Assembly (NCBI RefSeq): GCF_030272615.1
Contig: NC_081411.1
Span: 827,940,897 to 828,004,896 of the forward strand
DNA: 64,000 bases
Direction of reading: 5' to 3'
Source of the DNA: Cryptomeria japonica
Taxonomy: Eukaryota > Streptophyta > Pinopsida > Cupressales > Cupressaceae
The translations under genes were made by a program, and so were the position numbers. Position 1 is the first letter of the stretch; every line of letters begins with the position of its first letter. The notes under the pieces were generated by a model. It was given only the letters and a program-made list of their open reading frames with translations, did no database searches and had not been told where the DNA came from. Positions 34,975 through 48,400 of the stretch are shown one piece after another.

Positions 34975-35530
34975 GTTAGTCAATCAAAACCATAAATGTC
35001 ACATGTTTGTGCAAGGTTAGTCATTTGTAGCTGTAAGTTTCATGTGTAAGTTAAAGGTTAGTCAATCAAAACCATAAATGTTGCGTGTTTGTGCAAGGTT
35101 AGTCATTTGTAGCCATAAGTTTCGTGCATTACTGATAGATTAGTCAATCGCAGTAGTAAATTTCGCATGTTTGTGATAGGTTAGTCAATCGCAGTAGTTA
35201 GTTTCGCATGTTTGTTACAGGTTACTCAATCGTAGCAGTTAGTTTCGATGGCGTGTTAGTCTAGTTTGCCGTTTCGCGTCACAAAAGGAAAAGTCCGCTA
35301 GCCACTAGTCAAATCGCAACCGTTAGTCAACCACAGCCATTAGTTTCGCATTTTTTGATAGGTTAGTCAACCGCAGCCATTAGTTTCACATTTTTTGATA
35401 GGTTAGTCAACCACAATCGTTCATATCGCGTTTGTGTGATAGGTTAGTCAATCGAAGCCATTAGTTTTTCTTTTTTGTGATAGGTTAGTCAATCACAGCT
35501 GTTAGTTTCATGTGTTAGTGAGAGGTTAGT
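34975..35530. repeat. 41-bp minisatellite (GTTAGTCAATCGCAGCC...)
   Basis: About a dozen units starting GTTAGTCAATCGCAGCCGTT and ending in a TTTCGCxTGTTTGTGATAG-like block, mostly 40-42 bp apart. The first units are a longer ~82-bp dimer form. A ~60-bp interruption lies near 35,245-35,300. The unit is contained in the dispersed family's terminal sequence, so the array appears to be an internal expansion of it. Confidence 0.85.
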
Positions 35531-35544
35531 CAATCGGCCTTCAG

Positions 35545-35690
35545 GGGATCAAGGTTGCGGCTATTCTAGCTCCAAAATAGACCTTTCATAAAGCATGTTA
35601 GTGAAAGGTTAGTCAATCACGACTGTTATTGCAAAATCGACGGTGTAAAATGCTCGACTAACTTTTTGGAGCCAAAATAGACGCGTGTTG
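35545..35690. repeat. Copy of the dispersed terminal repeat
   Basis: GGCTATTCTAGCTCCAAAAT...GTTAGTCAATCACGACTG...GCAAAATCGACGGTGTAAAA, then GGAGCCAAAATAGAC in inverted orientation. The best-preserved related copies are 57,926-58,035 and the halves of the 34,735-34,930 palindrome. Confidence 0.65.
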
Positions 35691-35966
35691 TTTAGAGAAA
35701 GGATTATATTTATTAGATTTAAATTAACATATAAAGTGTATTGCTTTGTAGACAGATAAAGTGCATAGAGACAAACACATAAACTATAAACATAACCGAG
35801 ACAAACATATAAATTGTAAACATAACCGAGACAAACATATAAATGGTAAACATTTGAGACAAACGACGTTCAAAGATAGGCTATGTAACCATGGGAATTA
35901 ACTGTTTTATAAATAATAGCATAGTCATACAAGACCAGTTATATAATTTTAATTAGAGGACCTCCT

Positions 35967-37313
35967 CTATGATGGGAATCTACTTTGTATCCTCACAAAC
36001 CTCCCTGCTGGCCGTGGACTACCATAACCCATGAAAATGGGGGTGTAGTCCATAATAAGTAGGTTCCATGGAAAGAATGTTGTGACATCCTCGATAATGT
36101 CATTGGAGTAAGGCACTAGGGACCGTCCACGTCTCCAATGGGGTCTGTCAGCATAGATTATGTGAATCTGAGGGAGAGTGTTTGGCCAGTATGCAAGGGC
36201 AAAATACACTGGCCATAGTCGCCTATACAAAGAGACCGTCAACCGAGTCGACAATCTGGTGAAGGAGATCACGTCTTGTATGTGGACCGTGTACATATTA
36301 TCATCGGCATAATGTCTTCCCATTCAAATGGTCCACTCAGTGGCCCGTCTAGGAGTTATTGTTCAGATAATATCCAAAACAATGATATCCAGGAGGCGCT
36401 GAAATAAGGCAGACTCCTCGTCATTCTTTGCCAACCTCTCTAGCAGTCTGTAGATACATACGATAAGAGTGTTAGTAATATAACTATAACATTCAAGAAA
36501 TGTAAGACATAAGAGTATCAAGCACTCAAAAAATGCAAAACATAATCACACCATAAGAGTATTAATTATTTAACTATAGCATTCAATAAATTGAAGACAT
36601 AAAAGCGTAATACTGAAAATTAAGTTGCATAAAACCTACGCCTGTCGCCCGACATGTATGTGAACGCCATTTAGTGATAAAACAGGGCAAAAAAACAATG
36701 GACCTGCATACAAAGATACATTATAAAAGATGGTTAGGGACAGTTATAGTAAACATTACAATGCAACTACAATAAACAAAGTTGTTCCATATTACGCAAC
36801 AAGTTGAATGAAGAATGGCTAAACATCAAGGGACATCAAGCACATATATGACATAGTTACAAACAGAAAGCTTGATCTGAACAAATAATACCAAAATTAG
36901 TATCAGCGAGGATCACTATGTGATCCCTCTCCACGTAAAAGACCATCAAAAGCCAATCGTCGATGAGGACTCCTATGGTCAAGTGTTGAGGGGGTGCCGA
37001 ACACTGTCACAGATAAGTGTGTATCACTTTCACTGACTACAAGACACAATGACTAAATAAATGCATGCATCATTCACATGTTTAGAAACCACTTATAGGT
37101 GACACTAGAGTACCAACCTATATTAGAGACAATTGATGCAGTGGCAAGGACATGCGGTTCCCGTGCTTGGTCCAATTCCCTCTTTCCCCTTCTCCTCCTA
37201 GAATTCTCAAAGGGAAACTCAAAGGTGAGAGGTTGCTGAACATCATGATAGATCTCACTCCTACTACTATGCCTATGTTGTCGTCGATTGTGACGACGGA
37301 CCCGACTTGCACT
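35967..37313 (-). pseudogene. C-terminal exons of the MULE/SWIM transposase gene (left of the CACTA)
   Basis: The exon just left of the CACTA end continues in frame from the exon at 54,001-54,321. It encodes a basic region (ASRVRRHNRRQHRHSSRSE, then RRRRGKRELDQ) to the donor near 37,119. Likely further exons lie about 36,905-37,010 (TPSTLDHRSPHRRLAFDG), 36,640-36,715, and 35,967-36,450. The last of these is marked by a CTACAG acceptor, two in-frame TGAs, and an aromatic-rich 118-residue end (SLYRRLWPVYFALAYWPNT...). The ORF seen to start at 37,457 is an artefact of reading through the CACTA terminus. Function of this tail is unknown. Confidence 0.6.
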
Positions 37314-37344
37314 CACTAATACATTTGGGGTCAAATTCCGATGG
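37314..37344 (+). repeat. Left TIR of the CACTA element
   Basis: CACTAATACATTTGGGGTCA continues to CGATGG. It differs from the right TIR at a few positions and by a small indel. Just inside lies a hairpin, AAAATGCCCG...CGGGCATTTT, between about 37,397 and 37,442. Confidence 0.9.
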
Positions 37345-37504
37345 AGGTTTCCGACAGACAAGGGGCATTGTGTGAAAATTTGATTTTTTTTAAAAAAAAT
37401 GCCCGTGTTCGTTGGATTTCTGACGACCTCGGGCATTTTATTTAAAAAAAAACACACAAGGCATTTTCATTTTGAAAGCAAACCGAAGCCATCTTGCCTC
37501 CCTG

Positions 37505-37515
37505 CCCCCCCCCCC
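37505..37515. repeat. C11 homopolymer
   Basis: A run of C in the CACTA left subterminal region. A G run of 15 lies at 49,756-49,770 near the other end of the gene block. Confidence 0.9.
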
Positions 37516-37545
37516 GCTGGAGTGATCTCTGCACAAGCAAGGTAA

Positions 37546-40500
37546 GAACTCTTTGTTTTTCAATGAAGGCAACTAATTTTTTTTCGCAACTGGTTTTTTT
37601 TTTGAATTAATCCATTTTGTGCATATCCTGCGATCTTAAAATTCCATGAAATGACATCTCTTTGAGGTATTCCATCATACAGTTCACATGCCATGTGTAT
37701 GCTACCCCATTTTGCAATTAAAACCCCCTTCGATTATGCTTTGATGCTACCCCATGATTGGAATTGGTTGTTGTGTCTTTGGGTTCAGGTGTCCAAGCAA
37801 CTATTACTTCTCGGAACTATTGCTATCCCACCCTACCTATAGTTTGATAGCTGTACAACCAAAATTGAGAAACTTGCCATTCCATATATGGATGGAAGCT
37901 GGAACCACTAATCCATGAACAGGAAGGCGGGTAAACCATTACCCGGGGATAGATAGAAACTAGATACCGGATGAGGAAACCAAGGGTGGGTGGATATCGG
38001 GATTGTGTGTGGTGTTTGAGTTGGGTCTGCACCTCAGAGTTAGGGTGAGGGCCGAGGAGGGAGGAGAGGATATGTATGCAAGGGGAATGAGGGAGATTAG
38101 TAGTATGAGGTTTAGGGTAGAGATTGGTGATTCCATTTTCAGAGATTATTGAGGAGGGGAATGTGGGGAATAGGATTAAATAGGTTGTAATTGTGAGAGT
38201 GGGTGAATTGGATTAAATAGATTCACCTAAGAGACTAAGCAGATTCACATAATGATAGGTGGATTTTCCTAAAGATGAAGGGATAAGACTTAACAAAAAG
38301 AGGACTTAGGATGATGACAAGGAGGATTCATTTAAGGATATGGCATATTCACCTAAGGGATAGTGTATTCTCCCAAGAATATGGAAAAATTATTGATTGG
38401 TGGAATGACATACTAGATCAAGGAATGATACAAGGGTAGATTCACCTAAATATAGGGTAAATTCAGCTAAAAGGGTACCCATGAGATTGTGGTACTGAGT
38501 ACCTATCTATGGATGGTGTATGTGGATACAAGTATGATGAAACCATGCTTGTGTATGATGAAACAAAGTCTAGATCTCTATTATAGGTCCAACATAATCT
38601 CTATTATGTGAGACACCATTTTATTAGCATATCCAATTAGGGTAATTTATGGGTTTAATTATGGATCATGTTGTCTATTTCCATGCACTATTGAACTTAT
38701 TTGGATGTATTGTGATTATTTTAATTTTGAAGTTATAAATAAATTATGTTTGTACCTTAGAAAGGGTAACTCCAATTGATGTTTGGGCAATTTATTTGAA
38801 AACTTATGGTGATTATTTCCCTATGTTATGTAATGGAGTTATTTTTACACTAAGTAATTAACTAAAAAATGAATTTGTATTGTTGTACAAGTATGATGAA
38901 ACCATGCTTGTGTGTTTACATGTTTGTGCATCCTATTGAGAACCAACCTCGCTGTTGAGGAACTCAATAAATGTGGTGTTAAGTAGAAGAATGGAAAACT
39001 CAAGAAGCTATGGTGACATATTGTGGCATTAGTAGGGATTATCTCTATTGACCACACCTTTCAAAGATAGTATCCCCTAGTTCTCCTCATAGAATGGACC
39101 ATTGGATGGCTCATAGTGGTATCCTATCCTACATTTATCTTGATGGCATTGCCGATAGTTGGTATGTGGTTCTTGGTACGGGTTTCCTCTTACCCTATTA
39201 TCTTATTTATATCTTTGTTCCAACATGTGGAGATTGATTTTTGTCATGCTATGATGATTTTCATGTTTGCATGTGTTTTGACATTATGCAAATAGATATG
39301 ATGTCACACCATACTTATGTTTTGATATAGTGTAGGTGATGGTTACATGTTGTTGATGGTAGCAATTTGGGTTCAAAGACACAATTCCACACACACACAC
39401 AAATATTTGAAGTTGCATTTTATATTATTCCTTCTTAGTGGTGATTAGTGTTGGAAGATTTGCACACATGTAGAGAGGAACTCATGTTAGATACAATAGG
39501 TTGTGTTTGATAACATATGAATGTGCCTCATGATGTATACATATAGATTTGGTGTGTAACATGCATGCACATTTTTCCATAAGACACATTGCTATGTGGC
39601 ATGTGCCTTATGCATGTCTTCTTTGTGAGGCACGTTGCTATGTGCAATGTGGCCCTAGGTGTGTCTTCTCTATGAGGTGTATTGCCATGATATGTTAGGA
39701 TTTGTAGTGTGCAGGCCACAAATGCATGCATGAGGGACTATTATTATAGTCATGTTTTTTGGGCATGTAGCCTAGGCATGTCTTCTCCATTAGGTACATG
39801 GCCATGCCGGGTGGGATTTTTTGTGTTCATGCCACAAATGCACACATGAGGGACTATTACTGGAGTCATGATGAATCTTCACTCTATTTAGCCACAATTT
39901 CTAGTCATATAGTTATGTAATGTGCACTTTTAAGGATTGTGAAGTTTCCTTCAATTATTGATGATCTCTCATCTTTGTTGCATGGGCCAACAATTTTATT
40001 TTATCTTGTTTGAATTAGTTTAATCACTATTGTGAGTTTTCTCTATTGTGTAGTTATTGTGGCTATGTTTGATTTGCTATTGGAATTGAACACATTTATT
40101 TGACTTATTATTGTTACTATTTTTTCTTTCTTTCAATATTTATGATCTTTGGTAGTTTAGTGAAACTCTTGCTATTTTTAAATGTTGCCTTCTTTGTTGT
40201 GATGTGATTCCTCACCAAGATCGACATAGATAACCTTGGATGAGTGTATATAAGGAATCAAACATTGGGAAAATTTGAGGATAGGGGTAAGTGTTTGTTG
40301 TATGGGTAGCTACGATCCACTTGTACATTCTTAGTGATTATTGATGGCTATGTCTTGGAGCTGGCTAATCCCATTAAATAAACAAGGGGGAAGTCATACA
40401 TAATTGTATGGATCCTCCCTAGTTGTGTGTGGATTCAAGACAACCATCATTTCATATGGTTCTTGGTTACTTTGTGAGACCATGGCATCCTCTTAGACCA

Positions 40501-40778
40501 ATATGTGAGCCTTGTATTGTTATCCCTGCAATGTGGATGAATAAGTGTATGTTTAAATAAATGCTTTGATTAGAATACTCAAAAATGTCTCTCAGAAAGT
40601 TTGCAATAGGCAAACTTTTAGTAAGAATTTGCAGACACAATGCTCAAAAATTCACACAATCAGCTACATTAAATATGTTCTCTATTAAGTTCAATGGTTT
40701 TGGTTTGATTTGCAATTTTTGTGAAGCTTTTGCACTGAAGTTTCCATAGCCTAATTTTTTTGCCTGTGAAGAAAGACC
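37546..40778. other. CACTA left non-coding region
   Basis: About 3.2 kb without a supported gene. It contains a direct repeat of TACAAGTATGATGAAACCAT (about 38,529 and 38,886). It also contains an array at 39,550-39,870 in which ATGTCTTCTxTGTGAGG-like and CCACAAATGCATGCATGAGG-like blocks alternate. May include the promoter of the transposase gene. Confidence 0.5.
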
Positions 40779-43700
40779 ATGTCAGATAATATCAGCGAAG
40801 AACAAAATAAGGAGACAATTGCTAGATTATGGTCTAACTTGAAAAGAAAAGGTGATGGGAAATGTTATTGTCCTTTCAAAATTTGTAAGGGCTTAAAGAC
40901 TAGAAGACTTCTAATCAAAACAGCTAAGAAACATTGTAGGAAGCATGGTCACATTGAAGGGGGACATGATTATCATCCACTGGTAATTTGTTCATTATAT
41001 CATTTTAACAATTTCTATACATAAGAAATCACTTGATAATGAGATCATGATCATGATTTATTTATGTATATCAATTTTATATAGGTGGAGCAACCTAGAG
41101 CACATGGTATGGATCAACAAAACCTTGAGAATATGGTTTTGGAAGTGGAGGAACATGGAGGTGTGAATATCGAAGTTGAAGATAATGATCCCATGGAAGA
41201 TGACGATCATGCACCAAAAAACACAATTGAAGATGATGGTACAAATACATTGATCCATGACACATTTAGTACTAGCACAGCTGATCATGATGATCAGGAT
41301 GACCTTGATGTTCATGATTTACCTCTTCTTGAGAAGGCATATGAGCCCCTTTACAAAGGCTCCCAAACAACTCTTCTCTCTGTTGTATTGTTGTTGGTGA
41401 ACTTGAAGGTTACAAATGGTTTATCCAACATAACAATCTCTCGTATGTTAAGGTGTGTCATACATGTCATTACAGTTAATAAATGGTGAATCATGTACCA
41501 TTAATATTCTTTATATTAACACCTCAAACTTTTTTTTTTGTTGTAGATTGATAGGTGAGTTTTTCTTACCACCATTAGCTCATACCGAGAATTATCTACC
41601 ATTATGAAAGATATTGGAATGAAGTATCAAACAATAGATGCTTGTCCCAATGATCATATTATATATCATAAACAACATGAATTTGGAACAGAATGCCCTA
41701 AATGTCATATCAGTAGATATCAAACAGATCAAATAACAAAAAAGGTGCCTCTCAAGGTTCTTTGTTATATTCCCATTATTCCACGTATGCAATGATTATT
41801 CAGGTGCACTAGCTTGGCACAATTTATGGATTACCATGCACGCAATAGAAGTCAAGATGACATTATTCGAATGCCTGCGGATGGTTCAACATTCATGGAC
41901 ATAGAGGAAAAGTGGCCACACTTTAAAGAAGAATCTCATAATCTCAGGCTTTCATTGGCAGCGGACGGTGTCAATCCATTTGGAGAGTTGAGATCTGTTT
42001 ACTCGGTGTGGCCTATTTTTGTTATCAACAATAATATTCCTCCATGGATGTCAATAAAGAGGGAGTAGATAATGTTGGCAATGATTGTTCCAGGTATTTT
42101 ATCATTTAATAGTCATCTACATTTAATTATAAATATTGCAGTAAAATGGTCATAATAATTATGTAATGTTTTTGTTCATTCCACTAGGCACATACCAAGT
42201 TAAAGATATGAATGTATATATTGAGCCTCTTATTGATGAGTTGCTGGAGTTATGGAATGGTGTGACCATGTATGACATCTCTAGACCAATAGGACAAAGA
42301 CAATTTCAATTCCATGCAATGCTTGTATGGACAATACATTATGCCCCAGGGCTAACACATTTTTGTGGTACGTTATAGTGTTCAAGTTGCACATGATAAT
42401 TATAATTATAAAAATTAACAGATTTAATAGAATTATACATTATCTTGTAGGTCTTCAAACAAAGGGAAAATTTGCATGTCCAGTTTGTGGTCCAAAGATG
42501 AAATCTCGTCATTCAAAAAGTTTAGGAAAGCAGGTGTTTGATGAGTATAGGCACTTCCTTCACAAAAATCATAAGTACCAGAATACTGAAAAACATCTTT
42601 TCAATGGGAAAGAAGAGACTACATCAAAGCCACGAACAATGACTCCTCACTTATGGAAGTTGGAATATAATAGAATTAATCGTCAAGGTAATGTCATTCC
42701 ATCTAATGGTTTATGTTTGGAATTTGAATTTTTCTATCGTGTTTTGTTTACTGATGATGTAATTGATGATACTGAAGGTCATCAAGGCATGGATGACCAC
42801 CTTCCAAAGGGACTAAAAAGTTATCCTAGACAATTCAGTAGGTTGCCTTACTACGAGTAGCTACAAATTGTGCATTTGTTTGATACAATGCATATTGGAA
42901 AGAATATAACAGAGACATTATGGAAAATATTGGATGGAAGGCGTGACAAAGAAAAAATTGTCAAAATTTATAGTGACATTGTGGAATCCAATCATGCAAT
43001 GAAAAATGTCACTCAATCAAATAGCAATGGAGATCAGATTAATATAAGTGCCCTTCCTTGGTTATTAATGGAGCAACAAAGCAATTCTATAAAAGAAGTC
43101 ATACGAAAAATTCGATTTCCCATAGGATTTGCTGCGAACATAAACAATCTCATATCAAAGAAAAGTGAATTTGGGCCAAGGATGAAAATGCATGATTGGC
43201 ATACCTTCATTAAGATAATTCATGTTCTTGTGTATTTACTATATATTTGTATACTGCACATGTACTTTTCATTGTATTATGTTAGAAAACAATGAAAAGA
43301 TCATTTTATAATTGTTGCAGTATGGTCTACCTCTATCTCTCCCAGACCATTTCGACAATAATATCAAGCAAGTCATATATGATCTTGGAAAATACATGAG
43401 GTAAGTAGTGATGTTTGTTCAATTTGTTGTATAGATATTATATTTGCCATTTGTTTTACTTGTTATGCAATATATTTGTATATTATTTTGTAAAGTCTCG
43501 TTTATATATTTTTGTGTCTTCAATCTCTTTAATTAGGTGGTTGTCATCTAAAGAAATCCACAAGGAAGATATAAAATATTGGAAGAGAAAAATCCCTCAT
43601 CTAATGTGTGAAATGCAAAAGTGTCTACCTTCAACTTTTTTCAATGCACAAGAACACTACCTCATACACCAAGTTGAGGAGATCGAATTGTGTGGACCTG

Positions 43701-45047
43701 TACACACTAGGTCAATGTGGATGGTTGAGAGGCACTTGAAATTTTTGAAGGCTTTGGTTCGACAAAGAGCACATCTTGAGGGTTCTATGGTGGAGGGATA
43801 TATGGTATACCAAACTATGGTGTACATTATTGAATATCTTCCTAAGTTTGCAGCAAAAATCCACGTAGATCGCATTTGGGATCCCAACCCCATTAATAAA
43901 TTCGAAGGGGGGCACTTGATGGGGAAAGGTAGATTGAAGAAAGTGAGAGGTAATTATAAGATGTTATTGTAGTAAATTAATTCTTCATCTTCTAAATAAA
44001 TCAATTGTAAGTGGTCTATTAATTATTTGTACAGTTGGTTCGGAGTGGGATGCGCTACATTTGTATATTGCAAACAATCTTGATTGGATGACGGTGTGGA
44101 TTGAATGATGTCAACATTCTGGTCACACATTAACATGGGATGGTGTCGCTTCATTGGTTAAAGAAGCTCATCGTAATGGAGATTCCAATGTTACACAAAG
44201 GGAAATTGATTTAGCATATGGTTTAAGAGATCAACAGGTACGTATAATTTTATTAATCACCCGTATGTTTATCAACTCATGATGCAATAATTTTAATATG
44301 TTAGACATATTGCAGGTCAAACACCACAAGGCTATGTGCTGCAATGGTCATAAATTTTGCATCAAACAATTGGATGACATGAAGAAAACTTGTGATTCTG
44401 GGATAACTACAGTCTTTGAGGTGACCAATATTTCATCTAGAAATGACATACATCCTCAAGTGTCTCAAAATCGATACTATGGCATTTTGGATGATGTACT
44501 TGAGTGTGACTTTAATTCCTTCAAATTAGTTCTATTTGTCGTCAAATGGTATAGGCTACGACTGAATATAAATGATCCTGATAGAACTGTTATTGAACAT
44601 GATAATGGATTTACAATGGTTAATACAAGGTTGTTTGAATGAGTTGGACATGAGCCCTATGTTCTTCCAAGTCAATGTGAGCAGGTATTTTACTCGGAGG
44701 TTCCACATAAACCGGGTTGGTCATTTGTTGTTAGACATGATCCAAGAGGAAGGCCGATAATGTATAATGTGATGGAAGAAGAAGATACCGAAGAAGTAGA
44801 AGATGATATAGATGATCATGATCGACAATTACTCGATGATGTTCCTGACAGAAATGTACACGAAGAAGAAGTTGATGATGATGATGGTGATGCTGCTGAT
44901 GATGATGGCGATGGTGATGGTGATGGTGTCGGTGATGGTGATGATGATGACAATGACGAACACAATGACGATGATGATAACGACGACGATGATGATGATG
45001 GTCATGATGATGAGTTTGATGAAGAAGAAGATCAATTACATGAATGA
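40779..45047 (+). pseudogene. CACTA transposase gene, tnp2 type with DUF4218 and DUF4216 regions
   Basis: Multi-exon gene: exon 1 40,779-40,982 with ATG (MSDNISEEQNKE), exon 2 41,085-41,452, exon 3 from 41,547, and further exons to the stop at 45,045. Exon 3 holds the tnp2 signature DACPNDHIIYHKQHEFGTEC with PKC, then QFMDYHARNR. Downstream are LVWTIHYAPGLTHFCG and KGKFACPVCG, FDTMHIGKNITETLW, and MHDWHTFIK. A DUF4218-like part follows (FFNAQEHYLIHQVEEIELCG), then a DUF4216-like part (KPGWSFVVRHDPRGRP) and an extreme Asp/Glu tail. In-frame stops occur near 41,799 (TGA), 42,066 (TAG), 42,858 (TAG), 44,106 (TGA) and 44,641 (TGA). The donor at 43,215 reads AT instead of GT. The normal product binds and cuts CACTA ends. 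Confidence 0.88.
44872..45025 (+). repeat. GAT-rich microsatellite encoding an acidic tail
   Basis: Imperfect GAT/GAC trinucleotide run within the last exon of the transposase gene. It encodes almost only Asp, Gly, Asn and Glu. Confidence 0.85.
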
Positions 45048-45497
45048 AATGTATGAGATGTGATTATTATATTATCTATTTAATATTGATATCTTGATAG
45101 AAATTGATTTGACTTATATGGTTACATAAATAATTCATATGTTTTGAATTCTAATGCCATTACTTAATTAATTTATGATGCACCTCTAGCTATGTGATAG
45201 ATGGTGATTTAAAATACATATGTGATGGATTACATGCTTATGATGATACATGTGACATTTTTTGAACTTTGTGTTTATTTATGGAATGTGGACTACTTAT
45301 TAGCTATGTGATGGATGGTGATTTATGATACATATGTGATGGATTACATGTTTATGATAATACATATGCGATTCTTATGATGCTCAATTACATATATGAT
45401 GATACATATGTGATGCTTATGATGCTTATGATACTACAATATTTATTGTTTATCAAATTACAAATGCAATGCTTATGATGCTCAATTGTTGGTGTAG

Positions 45498-48400
45498 GAA
45501 CCTGAACCCCTTTGACGAGGATCCTGCACAGTCTCATGGATCGACAGGTATAAGTCAATACACCTTATAGAAATAATATATTTTTAAAAAATTACAAGAA
45601 AAACAAACTTCCTCAGTTTTTCAAACATCAACATTTGCAGCAAATCTAATACACTTATCAACACTTGAGGCCCCAATTGGACTTACTCAAATTTTAATCT
45701 CAACATCAACTTTATGGCCGACTTCTTCATCAATATTACCCTCATTTGCAAAATATCTCTCTCATTACCAACTAACTCTCTCATTTGATGGTGCACAGGT
45801 ATCACCAAATAGGTATTTGTCAGATGTGTCTTCCTCGAGTGAGGGAAATGTAGGAATAGAAGAGGAAAGTGAGACATGTAGTAGATCTCAAATATGGAGA
45901 TCAACTAGAGGTCAAAAGATTAGAAGAAAATTCAATAAACGCATGGAATTTTTTCTTGCTCAAGGGGGGTCATGTTCTTATGATGACGAGACCAAAGGTG
46001 ACATTGAGGTGCCCTTGAGGTACAAACATCTACTGAAACAATGTGTACCCAAGGAACTTCCTCCAATAAACACTGATTTTTGTGTTAATGAGAGGATATA
46101 TCGCATAGCACCTTCGTCGTTACATGGTTTGGGCCTATTTTCCATGGACAACATAAAGGTCTGTTACAACAAAGTTGCTGAATTGATGGAGTTTGTTGGA
46201 CCTTGTTACAATTATAATGATTGGATGCAGATTGTTCAATATAGAAAAAGTATGCGTAGGTATGCATTGTTAGCCAATTATATACAACAAAAAGATAATG
46301 ATCAAAGTAAATGAGTGGCTGTATACATTGATGGAAGGCCAACAACAACAGGGAATATTGCAGGTTTTATAAATAGTACATGACCTGGGTCAACTAATAA
46401 GCAACCCAATTGCATATTTGAGGCACGTGAGGGAAATTGTGTGTTTGTATGTGTGATAAAATCAATAAGTGTAGGGGAAGAGCTGCTAATTGATTACAAT
46501 TTGAATCGTATAGATACAAACAAAGTTACTATCATGGGGGTGGTACGTACTCTATATATACCATTTAAGCCAACTTCTAATTAATGAATCCAATAAACCA
46601 TTATATTATTAAGTTTTTTTTCTAAGTCTATTGGTTTCATTTCGCTAACGTTTTTATATTTTTTCTTTGTCACAGGGCCACATGGATCCACCACATAGCA
46701 CAGATAGGGGTGCAGGTCTCGACACTTCTACAGAGCAGGTAAACCTCATTGTAATTGTACAAATTAGATAGAATCAAACTGTTACATTATGATCTTTTCT
46801 TGAGCGTTTTGAAGTAATTTTGATAGTGTTAATTATATTCTTGTCACAGACGGATGTTCGGGATAAGGGAAAGGAACCTGCAGTACCTCAGCACCTCCAT
46901 AGGGATGTGGGGTGCTCAACAATGTTATGCACTGATGACATCACACTTAGCACAAACTCTATGCAATTTGTACAAAAGAATATTAGAAAAATTAGGCAAG
47001 AGATTCTTGATTTGGCAAGCATAAGTCCTCAAACTGATGAGATAACAAAGAGGATGCAACTATTGTTGATGACAATGGAAAACTTGCAAGTAAGTAGTAA
47101 TGAAAGCTTTAATCATAACAAAAGTTCAATAATGGTTTATATTTTTATCTCTTTTATGTCATTAACTAAAATATGTATGTGTTGTTTTTACATAAATTTA
47201 TAGGGCCTCATCATCCTGGTGGCAATGATCAGGGTATTGCGAGTAGTTCAGGTGATGACCATGTTCTATATATTAAAACCACTCCTTTGGACTTGTGAAC
47301 TTGCTTTTTTAATGTTTTACATATTTAATGTATTACTCTTCAGGTGTTGACATGGGTCCGAGGTTGAGCCCAATTGTATTGCCGACTACAATGTTGGCAA
47401 CACGTAGCATGCAAACATCGTCTGTTGCACCAGCTCGTGTTGACCCGCCCACTGGTGGTAGATCCCTCTTTTTCTCTCTCTTTCGTTATGTGTTTATTAC
47501 CCTTGAAGTGTTCTTTCTTGGAGGCATTTCATAGTGGATTCATTTACTATGGCAGGAGATGCACATGAGGATGCGCCAGAGGCGAGTACTGCTGATAACA
47601 TACCATCATTTCCTAGATCTTCCCGTATTGCTAGTACGGGAACGTTGCAGGCCACATTGGTGGTGAGCAACAAAGAATTGATTCCCTTGAAGATACAAAA
47701 GGCTCCAGGTACTTTAAAAATATTATTATATATAGTCTAATTGTAATTTACTTACTGATCACTCATTTTGGACTAATGATCCCATGTTTTTTTTGTAGGA
47801 AATGATATTTTTTATAAAAATCTTAATGACATTTCATTGCAGATATTTGGGCCCACCATACGTAAAAGGTGGAACATCATACGTGAACTAACCCTTATCC
47901 ACTATTTTGATTTCATATCATTGCTAGAATAGTTTTCCTTTTATCCATTTCTTGAACTATATCAAAGGTAGCTTTAGTTTCTTTCTAAATCTAACAAGTT
48001 TGTTTTTGCTTTAAAGGTGGAATGACCAAGAAAAAAAGTTAAAAGATGAACTCACAAACCGTATGGTAGGGTTGTTTGGAAATGACACATTCGACAAGAC
48101 TAAGCTCCTGGAAAAAGCTGGCACATATCTGAAGTATGTGAGGGACCAATACAGGACACATTTAGAGAAGAATGTAAAGTATGAGCGTTGCCCCATGATT
48201 CCAGAGAGGGAGTGGAAGGACTTGATTTTGGATGCAAAGGAGAGAATTGAAAGGAAAAAAGGAAATACACCACTAGACGCCAGAAGAAGGTATGTGATAC
48301 TATTAAGAATGTGAATATGTACTAATTATTCATTATATTTATATAATCTAACATATTTCAAACTTTTCATAGATTGAGTGACACGTCAAAGGCAACCAAG

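Noticed and set aside
37074-37457. Single 127-codon minus-strand ORF
   Set aside because: Its first third reads through the CACTA terminus; only the part left of 37,313 belongs to the MULE gene.
44829-45035. 68-residue minus-strand ORF made of Ile/Val
   Set aside because: Antisense of the GAT-rich acidic tail of the CACTA transposase.
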